Below are positions 23,373-35,715 of a stretch of DNA of 64,000 nucleotides, one piece after another. The notes under the pieces are model-generated. The model had not been told where the DNA came from. It saw only the letters and a program-made list of their open reading frames with translations, and did no database searches. Position numbers and translations under genes: made by a program. The stretch is from Arachis hypogaea. Lineage: Eukaryota; Streptophyta; Magnoliopsida; Fabales; Fabaceae. Location of the stretch: the NCBI RefSeq assembly GCF_003086295.3, contig NC_092039.1, positions 98,414,561 to 98,478,560 on the forward strand, written 5' to 3'. Numbering within the stretch: position 1 is the first letter of the stretch; the number at the start of each line of letters is the position of its first letter.

Positions 23373-25712
23373 TCAGAAATGTTCAGAGCTATGTTGGAAC
23401 CTCCCAACACCAAACTTAGAGTTTGAATGTGGGGGTTCAACACCAAACTTAGAGTTTGGTTGTGGCCTCCCAACACCAAACTTAGAGTTTGACTGTGGGG
23501 ACTCTGTTTGGCTCTGTTTTGAGAGAAGCTCTTCATGCTTCCTCTCCATGATGACAGAGGGATATCCTTGAGCCTTAAACACCAAGGATTCTTCATTCAC
23601 TTGAATGATCAACTCTCCTCTATCAACATCAATCACAGCCCTTGCTGTGGCTAGGAAGGGTCTGCCAAGGATGATGGATTCATCCACGCACTTCCCAGTC
23701 TCTAGGACTATGAAATCAGTAGGGATGTAATGGTCTTCAACTTTAACCAGAACATCCTCTACAAGTCCATAGGCTTGTTTTCTTGAATTGTCTGCCATCT
23801 CTAGTGAGATTTTTGCAGCTTGCACCTCAAAGATCCCTAACTTCTCTATTACAGAGAGAGGCATGAGGTTTACACTTGACCCTAAGTCACACAAGGCCTT
23901 CTTGAAGGTCATGGTGCCTATGGTACAAGGTATTGAAAACTTCCCAGGATCCTGTCTCTTTTGAGGCAGTTTCTGCCTAGACAAGTTATCCAGTTCTTTG
24001 GTGAGCAAAGGAGCTTCATCCTCCCAAGTCTCATTTCCAAATAACTTGTCATTTAACTTCATGATTGCTCCAAGGTATTTAGCAACTTGCTCTTCAGTGA
24101 CATACTCATCCTCTTCAGAGGAAGAATACTCATCAGAGCTCATGAATGGCAGAAGTAAGTCCAATGGGATCTCTATGGTCTCATTTTGAGCCTCAGATTC
24201 CCATGGTTCCTCATTGGGGAATTCATTGGAGGCCAGTGGACGTCCATTGAGGTCTTCCTCAGTAGCGTTCACTGCCTCTCCTTCCTCCCAAAATTCGGCC
24301 ATGTTGATGGCCTTGCACTCTTCTTTTGGATTCTCTTCTGTATTGCTTGGAAGAGTACTATGAGGGAGTTCAGTAATTTTCTTGCTCAGCTGTCCCACTT
24401 GGGCCTCCAAATTCCTAATGGAGGACCTTGTTTCAGTCATGAAACTTTGAGTGGTTTTGATTAGATCAGAGACCATGGTTGCTAAGTCAAAGTTGTTCTG
24501 CTTAGAATTCTCTGTCTGTTGCTGAGAAGATGATGAAAAAGGCTTGTCATTGCTAAACCTGTTTCTTCCACCATTATTATTGTTGAAACCTTGTTGAGGT
24601 CTCTGTTGATCCTTCCATGAGAGATTTGGATGATTTCTCCATGAAGGATTATAGGTGTTTCCATAGGGTTCTCCCATGTAATTCACCTCTTCCATTGAAG
24701 GGTTCTTAGGATCATAAGCTTCTTCTTTAGATGAAGCGTCCTTAGTACTGCCTGGTGCAGCTTGCATTCCAGACAGACTTTGAGAAATCATATTGACTTG
24801 CTGAGTCAATATTTTGTTCTGAGCCAATATGGCATTCAGAGTATCAATCTCAAGAACTCCTTTCTTCTGATTCGTCCCATTGTTCACAGGATTCCTTTCA
24901 GAAGTGTACATGAATTGGTTATTTGGAACCATTTCAATAAGTTCTTGAGCTTCTGCAGGCGTCTTCTTTAGATGAAGAGAGCCTCCAGCAGAACTATCCA
25001 ATGACATCTTGGACAGTTCAGACAGACCATCATAGAAGATACCTATGATGCTCCATTCAGAAAGCGTGTCAGAGGGACACTTTCTGATTAATTGTTTGTA
25101 TCTTTCCCAAGCTTCATAGAGGGATTCTCCTTCCTTCTGTCTGAAGGTTTAGACTTCCACTCTAAGCTTACTCAATTTTTGAGGTGGAAAGAACTTTGCC
25201 AAGAAGGCATTGACTAGCTTTTCCCAATAGTTCAGGCTTTCTTTAGGTTGTGAGTCCAACCATGTCCTAGCTCTGTCTCTTACAGCAAAAGGGAATAGCA
25301 TAAGTCTGTAGACCTCAGGGTCAACCCCATTGGTCTTGACAGTGTCATAGATTTGCAAGAATTCAGCTAAAAACTGATAAGGATCCTCCAATGGAAGTCC
25401 ATGGAACTTGCAATTCTGTTGCATTAGAGAAACCAATTGAGGCTTAAGCTCAAAGTTGTTTGCTCCAATGGCAGGGATAGAGATGCTTCTCCCATAGAAG
25501 TCGGGAGTAGGTGCAGTAAAGTCACCCAGCACCTTCCTTGCATTGTTGGCATTGTTGTTGTTTTTGGCTGCCATGGGTTCTTCTTCTTTGAAGATTTCTG
25601 TTAGGTCCTCTACAGAGAATTGTGCCTTAGCTTCTCTTAGCTTTCGCTTCAAGGTCCTTTCAGGTTCAGGGTCACCCTCAACAAGAATGCTTTTGTCTTT
25701 GCTCCTGCTCAT
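23373..25712 (-). pseudogene. gag-pro: gag-protease polyprotein (copy 2), one nonsense codon
   Basis: Exactly as long as copy 1 (780 codons) and very similar. It keeps the Gag domain, the NNNNGGRNRFSN linker, the acidic region and a protease with ALCDLGSSVNLMP and IILGRPFLAT, closed by SNSKFGVG repeats. The only break I see is TAA at 25149-25151 (Gln in copy 1). It differs from copy 1 in where the stop falls, so the two were open independently of each other. No polymerase follows. Confidence 0.88.
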
Positions 25713-26398
25713 ATGAAAGAGAGGAGAACAAGAAAATATGGAATCCTCTATGTCACAGTATAGAGATTCCTTGAGGTGTCAGAGGAAAAGAAAAATAGAA
25801 GAAAGAGGTAGAAAATTCGAACTTATCAAGGAAGATGGAGTTCGAATTGTGCATTAAGGAGTAGTGTTAGTCCATAAATCGAAGGATGTGAGAAGAGGGG
25901 AAGAATAAAATTAAAAAGATTTTAAAAACATTTTGAAAAACTCTAATTGATTTTCGAAAACCAAGGGTGGAAAAGAAATCAAGTGATTTTTGAAAAAGAT
26001 TTTGAAATTAGAAATCAAAAAGATATGATTGAAAACTATTTTGAAAAAGATGTGATTAAAAAGATATGATTGATAAGTTATGGTTTTAAAAAGATTTGAT
26101 TGAGAAGATATGAGTTGAAAAACAATTTAAAAAGATTTGATTTTAAAAATTAATGACTCGGCTAACAAGAAAATATATGATTCAAACATTAAACCTTTCT
26201 CAACAGAAAAGGCAACATACTTGAATTGTTGAATCAAATCACTAATTGTTAGCAAGTATTTTTGAAAATGGAAAGAGATTGATTTTGAAAAAGATTTGAT
26301 TGAAAAGATTTGATTTGAAAAAAATTTGATTTTGAAAAATTTTGAAAACTTAAAAAAAAATTGGCATTAAAAACAAAATCTTCCCTCTTGTGCCATCC

Positions 26399-26542
26399 TG
26401 GCATTAAACGCCCAGAATGGTGCACATTCTGGCGTTTAACGCCCAAAGCACTACCCTTTTGGGCGTTAAACGCCCAGCCAGGCACCCTGGCTGGCGTTTA
26501 AACGCCAGTTTGCCTTCCTCACTGGGCGTTTTGAACGCCCAG
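26399..26542. repeat. GGCGTT(T)AACGCC palindrome array, five units
   Basis: Counterpart of 12530-12673 between gag and the 5' LTR. After it the leader continues to 27336 as AT-rich sequence with TGGCTTCATAGCCAGCCA-type repeats and no gene. Copy 1 has lost that leader. Confidence 0.9.
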
Positions 26543-27336
26543 CTTTTTCTGTGTAATTCCTCTGCTGTATGTTCTGAATCTTCAATTCTCTGTATTATTG
26601 ACTTGAAAAGACACAAATTAAAAATATTTTTGGATTTTTAATAATGAGGAATAATCAAAATGCAACTAAAATCAAATAAACAATGCATGCAAGACACCAA
26701 ACTTAGAAGTTTGTATACTACTGACACTAACAAAATACTCAAGACAAGAGAATTTAAAGATCAAAACAAGTAAATCATCAAGAACAACTTGAAGATTAAT
26801 GAAGACACATGCATGAATTCGAAAAATGCAAGAAGAATAAAAACATGCAATTGACACCAAACTTAAAATTAGACTCTAGACTCAACAAGAAATATACAAT
26901 ATTTTTGGTTTTTATGATTTTGTAAATTTTTTTTTGGATTTTTTCGAAAACTATGTGGAAAAGTAAAATAAAGGATTCAAAATTCTTAATGAGAATCCCA
27001 AGAATCATTGCAATGCTAGTCTAAGACTCCGGTCCAGGAATTAGATATGGCTTCATAGCCAGCCAAGCTTTCAAAGAAAGCTTCGGTCCAAAACACTAGA
27101 CATGGCCAATGGCCAGCCAAGCCTTAGCAGATCATTGCTCCAACAGCAAGATTGATAGAAATCAACAAGCTCTTGTGATGATAAGTTGAAACCTCGGTCC
27201 AATAAAATTAGACATGGCTTCACAGCCAGCCAGACTTCAACAGATCATCATGAAACTCTAGAATTCATTCTTAAGAATTCTGAAAAATACCTAATCTAAG
27301 CAACAAGATGAACCGTCAGTTGTCCAAACTCAACAA

Positions 27337-27354
27337 TCCCCGGCAATGGCGCCA
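27337..27354 (-). other. Primer binding site, tRNA-Asp type
   Basis: TCCCCGGCAATGGCGCCA on the plus strand, six bases from the 5' LTR. It matches, as I know it, the 3' end of plant tRNA-Asp with one mismatch, so the minus strand would pair with that tRNA to start reverse transcription. The position next to an LTR fixes the element's orientation as minus. Confidence 0.85.
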
Positions 27355-27360
27355 AAAACT

Positions 27361-29021
27361 TGGTGCACGAAATTGTGATCATCAATGGCGCCATCAACAT
27401 GGTACGCTCAATTGCAATCTCAACTATTTATCACAACTTCGCACAACTAACCAGCAAGTGTACTGGGTTGTCCAAGTAATAAACCTTACGCGAGTAAGGA
27501 TCGATCCCACGGAGATTGTTGGTATGAAGCAAGCTATGGTCACCTTGTAAATCTTAGTCAGGCAAACTCAAATGGTTATGGATGATGTATGAATAAAACA
27601 TAAAGATAAAGATAGAGATACTTATGTAATTCATTAGTGAGAATTTTAGATAAGCGTATGGAGATGCTTTGTCCCTTCCGTCTCTCTGCTTTCCTACTGT
27701 CTTCATCCAATCCTTCTCACTCTTTTCCATGGCAAGCTGTATGTAGGGTTTCACCGTTGTCAGTGGCTACCTCCCATCCTCTCAGTGAAAATGTTCAACG
27801 CACCCTGTCACGGTACGGCTAATCATCTGTCGGTTCTCAATCAGGTTGGAATAGAATCCAGTGATTCTTTTGCGTCTGTCACTAACGCCCAGCCTTCAGG
27901 AGTTTGAAGCCCGTCACAGTCATTCAATCATTGAAACCTACTCAGAATACCACAGACAAGGTTTAGACCTTCCGGATTCTCTTGAATGCCTCCATCAATT
28001 CTAGCTTATACCACGAAGATTCCGATCAAGGGATCCAAGAGATAAACATTCAAGCCTTGTTTGCTTGTAGAACAGAAGAGGTTGTCAGGCACTCGTTCAT
28101 AAGTGAGAATGATGATGAGTGTCACATAATCATCACATTCATCATGTTCTTGGGTGCAAATGAATATCTTAGAACAAGAATAAGCTGAATTGAATAGAAG
28201 AACAATAGTAATTGCATTAATACTCGAGGTACAGCAGAGCTCCACACCTTAATCTATGGTGTGTAGAAACTTCACCGTTGAAAATACATAAGAACAAAAG
28301 TGATCATTGGCTTCGGCCCCAGAGAGGGAACCAGAAGAACCAAGATCTGATCTAAGATCTAAAGTGATCAAAAGATTCAAAAGATCAAAAGATGAAAATA
28401 CAATAGCAAAAGGTCCTACTTATAGAGAACTAGTAGCTTAAGGTTTACAAAGATGAGTAAATTACATAAAAATCCACTTCCGGGTCCACTTGGTGTGTGC
28501 TTGGGCTGAGCATTGAAGCATTTTCGTGTAGAGACTTCTCTTGGAGTTAAACGCCAGCTTTTGTGCCAGTTTGGGCGTTTAACTCCCATTCTTGTGCCAG
28601 TTCCGGCGTTTAACGCCGGGCAGTTTTGAGCTGATTTGGAACACCGGTTTGGACCATCAAATCTCGGGAAAAGTATGAACTATTATATATTGCTGGAAAG
28701 TCCAGGATGTCTACTTTCCAACGCCGTTAAGAGCGTGCCAATTGGGCTTCTGTAACTCTAGAAATTATGCTTCGAGTGCAGGGAGGTCAGAATCCAACAG
28801 CATCTGCAGTCCTTTTCTGCCTCTGAATCAGATTTTTGCTCAAGTCCCTCAATTTCGGCCAGAAAATACCTGAAATCACAGAAAAACACACAAACTCATT
28901 GTAAAGTCCAGAAAAGTGAATTTTAACTAAAAACTAATAGAAATATACTAAAAACTAACTAAAACATACTAAAAACATACTAAAAACAATGCCAAAAAGC
29001 GTATAAATTATCCGCTCATCA
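27361..29021 (-). mobile_element. LTR type 1, 5' LTR of outer element
   Basis: Intact 1661 bp LTR from TGGTGCACGA to CGCTCATCA. The primer site is on its left and the TTGGG duplication on its right, which define the outer element as 13433 (or 4039) to 29021. On the sense strand a TATAAG-like box near 28420 is a promoter candidate. Its U5 contains AATGGCGCCA (27384-27393), a piece of the primer-site motif. Confidence 0.93.
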
Positions 29022-29026
29022 TTGGG
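29022..29026. repeat. TTGGG target site duplication, outer element, right
   Basis: Follows CGCTCATCA directly and equals the bases before the left LTR at 4034-4038. Confidence 0.9.
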
Positions 29027-29742
29027 CTAAAATTTTAATGTGTATATGTTATAATTTGTTGGAAAGAATCAAAGAAATTATTTTATTTCAAATCTAAAAT
29101 TTTCTTTTTTGAACGAAATAAAAAATTTCCGTTTACGGAGTCATAAATATAATGTAACCTACTTTAATGAGCCAAAGCAGGATACAACACCAACACCTTG
29201 ACAATTACTTCCATTCAGCAACTACTCTCATTTAATAATTTTTTATTTGATAATTTAACGTTCAATGACTAATTAATAATAAATTAAAAGCACTTTTTAT
29301 TATTGTTATTATTTTATTTCGAAAAATCCATATACTAATTTTTATTTGCGAATTTTGAGTTTCAGGTTAAAGAATTTAGAATATGAGTAATATATATCAG
29401 TCTCATGTTATGATTGTTTAAAATTTGTACCATTATTTTTGTGAATCATTCCTATTTCAACAAATTTGTGGTCTTTTCATCCTTTTATTGTTGTTTTCTA
29501 AACTAGGCATCATACGCAACAAATTTAAGATAGTTTTATCCCATATGCCTTTTTTATGAGCTTAAATTATTAGAAAAAATAAGTTTATAATATAGTATCA
29601 TATTTTCTATAATTTAAAATTTGAGACTTTGATTTTTATTGACTCCAAAAAAATTATTGCAATATAAGACATAAAAAAAACATACAAAATTTAGACAAAA
29701 TAAAAAAAATTACGTGAAAAGACGTATTAAAAATAGGATTAA
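29027..29742. other. AT-rich host spacer
   Basis: Right flank of the retrotransposon nest. AT-rich with no convincing gene or repeat. Confidence 0.5.
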
Positions 29743-30680
29743 TCTATTCTATTATATAAAAATCAGATTTCTGCACTTAATGATGAAGTTGACGTGGCAT
29801 GCTTCTGAGAGTATTTCCCAATTTATTTATTTTAACTCATTAAATACAAGTTACTACGGTGAATTAATTATAGCAACTAATTTTTTATTATATATTTAAA
29901 TATTATATAATTTATTATAATTTATATCAAACAATTAATTATTAAAAATATTTTTCAATTTATTTCTTTTAATTCATTAAATACAATTCATTACAGTAAA
30001 TTAATTATATCAACTAATTGATTTGATTAGATATTTAAATATCACATAATTTATTATAATTTATATCAATTAATTAATTATAATTTATTATATCAATTAT
30101 TTTAATTTATTAATTTATAAGGTGCACATTAAAATAGATAATTTGTTATTTATTCTAATTGAATATAATAAAGACAGATTAATTTAGTTAAGAAAATTAT
30201 TGTCTCCTAAGAGAGTGTTTCTCTATTTGTCTTTTTAATTCATTGAATTTAATTAATTATTTTTTTATTTATTTTTTTGAATTCAGTAAATTAAATCAAA
30301 TCACATCAATTATACTAATTATTTGTATTAACTAATTGATTTGATTAATTTTTAAAAATATTTTTATTTGATTTGTTTTATTTATTTAAATATATTAATT
30401 ATAACTAATCCATTATTTAATTTTATTAGAATAAATATTAAATTATATTTCTAATATAAAAATATAAAATTTTATTCCTTCTATTTTTATTTTATCATTA
30501 TAAAATGTCATATATATTAGAAGAGGATCTCATTTTTTTATTAATTACTCTTTTATTTGGTAGTTTTTACAATAATTTTTTTCTTCTTATGAGACGTCGT
30601 GGCAAGAAGGTAAGTGTCGACTTATCGTGGATACAAGCCACCAGATCCTCCAACTCTCATTCAAAGCTATATACAATATG

Positions 30681-31223
30681 TAGGGGTGTTCATGGATCGG
30701 ATCTGATCCTCATATCCGCAGTGTTTATCCGAATCCGATCCGAAAATTGCGGATATGGATCCGATCCGTAAGGCTATCGGATCTGCACACTAATCGGATC
30801 AGATTGTGAATTTCGTGTTGGTATCCGCATTTTTGATCCGCATATCCGTAAAAATAAAGAAATAAATAAGTAAATATTCTTTTTATGTTTTATTTCAACT
30901 AATAATTATTATATATGTTGTATTATTTTAATTTATTATTTAAGAAAAGTATGTTTAATATTATTTTAAGAGTAAACATATTTAAAAGAATAGAAAAATA
31001 AATTTTATTGATATTTTCTAATAAAAATAAGCTTTAAAAAATATTTTTAAATTTTGCGGATATATCCGATATCCGATCCGAACCGATCCGCAAATGTGCG
31101 GATCGGATCGGATCTAAGCTTAAAAACTGCGGATATTGGATCCGATCCAAACTGATGATTTTAGTGCGGATCGAGTTGAAAATTTGGTCATATCCGATCC
31201 GATCCGATTCGCGTTCACCTTTA
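30681..31223. mobile_element. hAT-like fold-back MITE, decayed ends
   Basis: Starts TAGGGGTGTTCATGG and ends GCGTTCACCTTTA, which are imperfect inverted termini. Both ends are packed with GGATCGGATC / GATCCGATCC blocks facing each other around an AT-rich centre. TAGGGGTG termini are typical of plant hAT MITEs. I could not find an 8 bp target duplication, so the ends are approximate. Confidence 0.6.
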
Positions 31224-31973
31224 AACTAATACGTTAACCATGAAGTATTCATGGACCATGGTTGACAAATTCTCAAGTTGGAGTTTATGAAAAGTCTATC
31301 CCTAACAATTTTAACATAGACTATGAACACTAAAAATGTGTTCGAATAGAAATTCAATGGCCAAATATTCAAAATGTTGTGGATATAAGATCAATCTACA
31401 TAGGATAAGAAAAATCATTTTTGAAATGTTAATCCAAATTATATAAATCTATCATTGTCACTACCTTTGTTTTATAATTATTTTTTGGTCTCCAGGTTTG
31501 CTGCAGCTATAAAAGATTTGAATATTTATGTCATGAATGTGGTTTGAGAGCATGGTGAAATCTATGAACTAGGAGGTTTGCATGACTTACACTAAAGAAA
31601 ATGAGAGTTTTTTAAGTGTTCGAAAGACTACATAGTGGCTTACAGAGATTGTGACGCTCGAATATGTTGTTTAATTGATAGAATAGATAGGTGAATTTTG
31701 AATTATGGCTTAGAAAAATTCTTGTGTAATTGTACTTTCACATTTATCTATGTATCATAGTAATTAGACATTCATGTATTTGGCTTTTTTTTTTTAATTT
31801 GGTTGTTGATTTTGATCTCCATTTAAAAATTGGTGTATTTTGCTATAAGATGGTGATATAGATAAAGAAATTTCATCATATTCTTGAAAATATAGAGGTA
31901 GTCGCCTTAGAAACCAAATATATTTTTATTTAATTTTTTTAATAAAAATTTTTATATAATTTTATATATTATC

Positions 31974-31988
31974 CCGTACAGGGTACGG
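31974..31988 (+). other. Helitron 3' terminal hairpin
   Basis: CCGTAC / GTACGG around AGG, followed by AAACATACA and the CTAG terminus. This hairpin is the termination signal of rolling-circle transposition. Confidence 0.85.
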
Positions 31989-32519
31989 AAACATACACTA
32001 GTTGTATGATAAAATTAATTATATATGTGTTGCATGCAATTTGGGATTAGGGTTTTAAATTACATATATTAATGAATTAGCTCATAAATACAAAAAAATA
32101 TTGTACGAAATTTAAATTATTTTTGTATTAATTTTTATATAAAATACCTATATTATTATAATTATTTAAAAGTTGCATATAATTCGACCCTTATAAATTC
32201 AATTTACTACATATTTGCCTAAATCGAATCGAATTATATAGAAATACAAATTCGATTTATTTAATTTAATTTATTTTTGTATGTGGTATGATTTGATTGA
32301 AAGAGCAACAATTTATACTGCTTCGTAGATTCTTCTATAATTTTATCTAGCATTAATAAAATTTCACTATCACTGGTTTTTAAAAAAAATTAAAATCTAA
32401 AATGATGGTTAAAAATAAATAAAGAGAATAGATTTAATTCTTCTATAATTGTATGCATTTTTTTCTGATTTGCGTTTTTATCACAATCCACAAATTCTAT
32501 ATTTTATAAATTAACGTTA

Positions 32520-32834
32520 ATTTATATATAGTATATAAATAAATTTAATTAGAATAATAACAATTTATTTATTTTATTTTAGACTTTATAAATGAAATTA
32601 CTAATTCACTAATATAACGAATCATAATTAATGTAATATAATTAATTAGGTAATATAAATTATAATAATCATATTAATTATATTAATATTTAAATATCTA
32701 ATCAAATCAATTAGTTAATAGAATTAAGTCAGTGCAATAAATTATATTGAATAAGTTAAAATAATTAAATCGGGAAACACTCTCCGAAGCATGCCACGTC
32801 AGCTAGACATCCGATTTTTATATAATAGAATAGA
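32520..32834 (-). mobile_element. Second Helitron-like 5' end, inverted
   Basis: Read on the minus strand from 32834, it begins TCTATTCTATTATATAAAAA. It then follows the first Helitron's 5' region for roughly 300 bp, including GACGTGGCATGCTTC and TTGATTTGATTAGATATTTAAATA. No CTRR end with a hairpin was found to its left before 32002. It is either a truncated element or an inverted copy of the terminus. Confidence 0.65.
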
Positions 32835-33407
32835 TAGATAGATAGTTTCTAAATAATTATAGAAACAAAAATTAACCTGTGTTATCAAATTCTGAAATTT
32901 GGGATTATTGATAAATTAACTTGCACAAATTTACAAAAATAAAATAAATTTTGTCCAAAAGAGCAAAATACGTTAAATTAGCAAGTGACAATCACATATT
33001 TGGTAGGCTAAACGCAATTAGAACTAAACAAAAAGCAAAAGCAACTTAAGACATGGACAGATTATAAAGCGGTGGAGGTGGAGCAAGACAGGAGCAAAAT
33101 GATGGCAGAAACAAAGTGGACCAATACCGTTGGTGGAAGGAGAAGGAGGACAAACCAACAAGGCTAATTTCGCAGCCCAATAAAAGAAAATCCTTCAATA
33201 GACAACAAATTTCATAAATTGATATATGAAAGTGTGTTTCGATGAAACTTGACAGTTGGAATTAGGTTTATATTATCATCCACAACATTGTTTTTTATGT
33301 CAGGTAATTAAAATCATAAAGATTCATATTTGATATTTGTCGATATTTATATATTGACTATGTAAATTAATGTTTAAGACTTTTGTTTATTTTATCAAAA
33401 ATAGATA

Positions 33408-33413
33408 TTTATT
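33408..33413 (-). terminator. Candidate poly(A) signal of the esterase gene
   Basis: TTTATT on the plus strand is AATAAA on the gene strand, about 300 bp past the stop codon. Placement is reasonable for a plant 3' UTR, but other AT-rich signals nearby are possible. Confidence 0.3.
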
Positions 33414-33712
33414 ATGAATAAAATTACAAGTAACAGCAGAAGTGATATTAACTGGAGGACAAAATGCCCAAGGAAGAAACGACACTAATCTAGGAAATGC
33501 TCTGCCAATAGCATCAGCTTTGAAACATAAAGACATACAATGGGGAAGAGTATAAAAATGTAACATCCAAACTAATCCATGACCATGCAAAACCAGTCGA
33601 TCTGCACAACCATTCGCCTCTCGAATTCGTCATGAAGTTCCCAGCCATCAAGCCCAGAACCTGCCTTCATAATCTCTTAAGATGCCTCCACAAATCAGCA
33701 GCATCCACAAGT

Positions 33713-35661
33713 CTAATCCCAATCCAAATTTTCAGGGAAGGGCTCCCTTGAGACATTTTTAGTTGTCTTTCCATCTGCAGCAACCGGATCATACGGCGAA
33801 TCTTCTCCAAACTCAATTGGCATTGACTTCCAATGCAGACTTGGTTCCCACTCTGCTTCTTTGAGGACCTTCAGTATCTCTCTTGCAACTATCTCGCTTC
33901 CCTCAGCCGTCAGATGAATCCCATCGCTAAGGACAAATAACCAAACCAGCAAATCAAATAAAGGAAGTGCAGAATTTGAACCCATTCTTTTCCAATTCTG
34001 GGGGGTATGAGAGCATACTTACTTGAAGCATACGTCTCGCCAGTCTTTCCTTTTCTGGATGGCAGACCAGATGTCAATGGCCTTGAGATTCATCTCGCGA
34101 CACAGCTCCAAACAGGCTTCTGAATATATTCGACACGATTCATTTGTCCTCAGCGGCTGACCCAGTAGATCACTGTGTTTCCAGTCCAACAACTTATTCA
34201 TCAGATTTAAGATTCAAGTAAAAACCCCGGAATTAAAATCGGGAAATAGAAAAGCAACCAGCCATACTTCAGAATTTTCACAAGTTGTCACAAGTAGATG
34301 AAATGCAGCATAGCTTTAAGTAAGGTTATATGCATCACTATCTAATCTTATCCTCTATATAAATATAGATATTGCCATTATGTGTATCTCTGCCTTTTCA
34401 ATTCTGCAAAATTATATTGCAATTTAACTGCAGTCAGGACCTGTTTCCAAGAATTTGTGCTTCATTGACAGGAGGAGCACCAAGAAATATAATGCGAGTC
34501 TTCTTCGAAAGGCTCTGGCAATCATTGACATTCATGTCAAACTTTGGACCGATATATACACTAGCTGCACAGGAAAAAAATGGTACTCTAGTGGGAAACA
34601 TTTGTTTACCTTTAGATGGATAGCTATTTTGGTCATATTTTGAATGTATTCTTGGAGAGGTACATGTTGTCCGAGGCCACTTGGATGCGCAAGAACTGAA
34701 TCATTGCCACCAAAGTACACAATTACAAGTGATGGTTGCTCACTGGCATTCTGAGTCGAAGAAGATTGCAAAAACAAAAGGGTGATTCTTTATTTGCAAG
34801 TCAGAGCATAAATCAATTAATCACTACATATAACTATTAAGGAGATCATTATTGTATAATGATTAACGAGAAAGTCTAGAAGACCAGCACTTTTATTAAA
34901 CTCTGACTAGCACTTAACCAGCAAAAGAAAAGTGAGTAATCTCACACTATTAAAAATACTAATGATGGCTAATTGATGGCTACAAATCACAAAACCTGGT
35001 GGCCCCCTAACACTCCTCTCGTATAATATTGCAAAAATCAAACTTAAAATCCATGCTAGCCTCATTCAAGATCCTTGTTTAACAATCAGATGCTTAGTAC
35101 CTTGGGGAAAATGTCATCCAAAACCTGGAGAGCACGCCTCGAATTCCAACCAGCATATCCTCGCAAAATTATGTCTGCCTGTGCCATGCGAATGTCTCGT
35201 GAATTAATCCATCAAAATGCATTATTAGTCCCACAAAGCCACATATGAACGTTATTCCAGTTCCATTGTTCAGCAAGCATGGTGGCTATGTCTATTAGCC
35301 TACACCAATAAAAACACTACAAAAGTAATAATTTCTTATGTAGATTGAGATCTAAAGGTGTCACCTAGAGTTTTATTTTATTCTTCATTACCTTTGTTTA
35401 ACTGTTAGGATATCTACCATATTCTCAAGTCTCTATACCGAACGCTTCTATTAATTCAAATCGAAAATATAACTTGTTGATTTTTAATTTCTATAATTTT
35501 TTATAAATAGCACTGGAATCATGAATTGGAAAAGAGAGAGAAAATTGTACCTTGCGAGCATACAAGTGAGAAAGAATGGCCGCCCAACCTTGGTCATAGA
35601 AGCTGTGTTGAACGATGGAAGAACCAAACAACACGAATTGAGGCCTCTTTGGTCCCACCAT
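33713..35661 (-). CDS. GDSL/SGNH-hydrolase esterase (CPRD49 / isoamyl-acetate-esterase-like), six exons
   Basis: Spliced host gene; minus-strand exons 35661-35551, 35178-35101, 34750-34610, 34514-34441, 34172-34023 and 33926-33713. All introns are GT-AG, and the 768 bp join into one open frame of 255 residues ending TAG. SGNH blocks are in order: FGSSIVQ (nucleophile Ser15 after Gly-Ser, where GDS is usual), RGYAGWN (Gly about 44-47), GGNDS (Asn79), DGIHLT (Asp186, His189). There is no signal peptide, so it probably acts outside the secretory route. Relatives are small esterases cleaving acetyl or short-chain esters. An upstream in-frame ATG at 35718 would add 19 residues of GA-repeat-coded R/E; I prefer 35661 because MVGPKRPQFVLFGSS matches the family start. 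The donor after exon 4 (GTCCTG) is weak. Only intact host gene in the window. Confidence 0.9.
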
Positions 35662-35681
35662 CTTCCTCTTTGGTCCTTGTT

Positions 35682-35715
35682 CTCTCCCTCTCTCTCTCTC
35701 TCTCTCTGTTATATA
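35682..35715 (-). promoter_or_regulatory. GA-repeat leader and TATA-like box of the esterase gene
   Basis: An almost pure CT run on the plus strand (35682-35707) is a GAGA tract upstream of the start codon. TTATATA at 35709-35715 reads TATATAA on the gene strand, about 50 bp before the ATG. Both are common in plant core promoters; the assignment is by position only. Confidence 0.5.

Larger units (their letters stand above)
29743..32001 (+). mobile_element. Complete non-autonomous Helitron, 2259 bp
   Basis: The 5' end is TCTATTCTATTATATAAAAA, preceded by A. The 3' end is CTAG (31998-32001), followed by T. A GC-rich hairpin (stem CCGTAC / GTACGG, loop AGG, 31974-31988) ends 9 bp before CTAG. 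These are the textbook Helitron ends, inserted between A and T without target duplication. The interior is AT-rich, contains an ATCCGATCC-rich fold-back element at 30681-31223, and codes for no Rep/helicase, so it depends on an autonomous copy. Confidence 0.87.

Noticed and set aside
31500..31560. Possible zinc-knuckle fragment (YKRFEYLCHECG) inside the Helitron
   Set aside because: Only a dozen residues, with no His partner or flanking domain, so a captured gene piece cannot be claimed.
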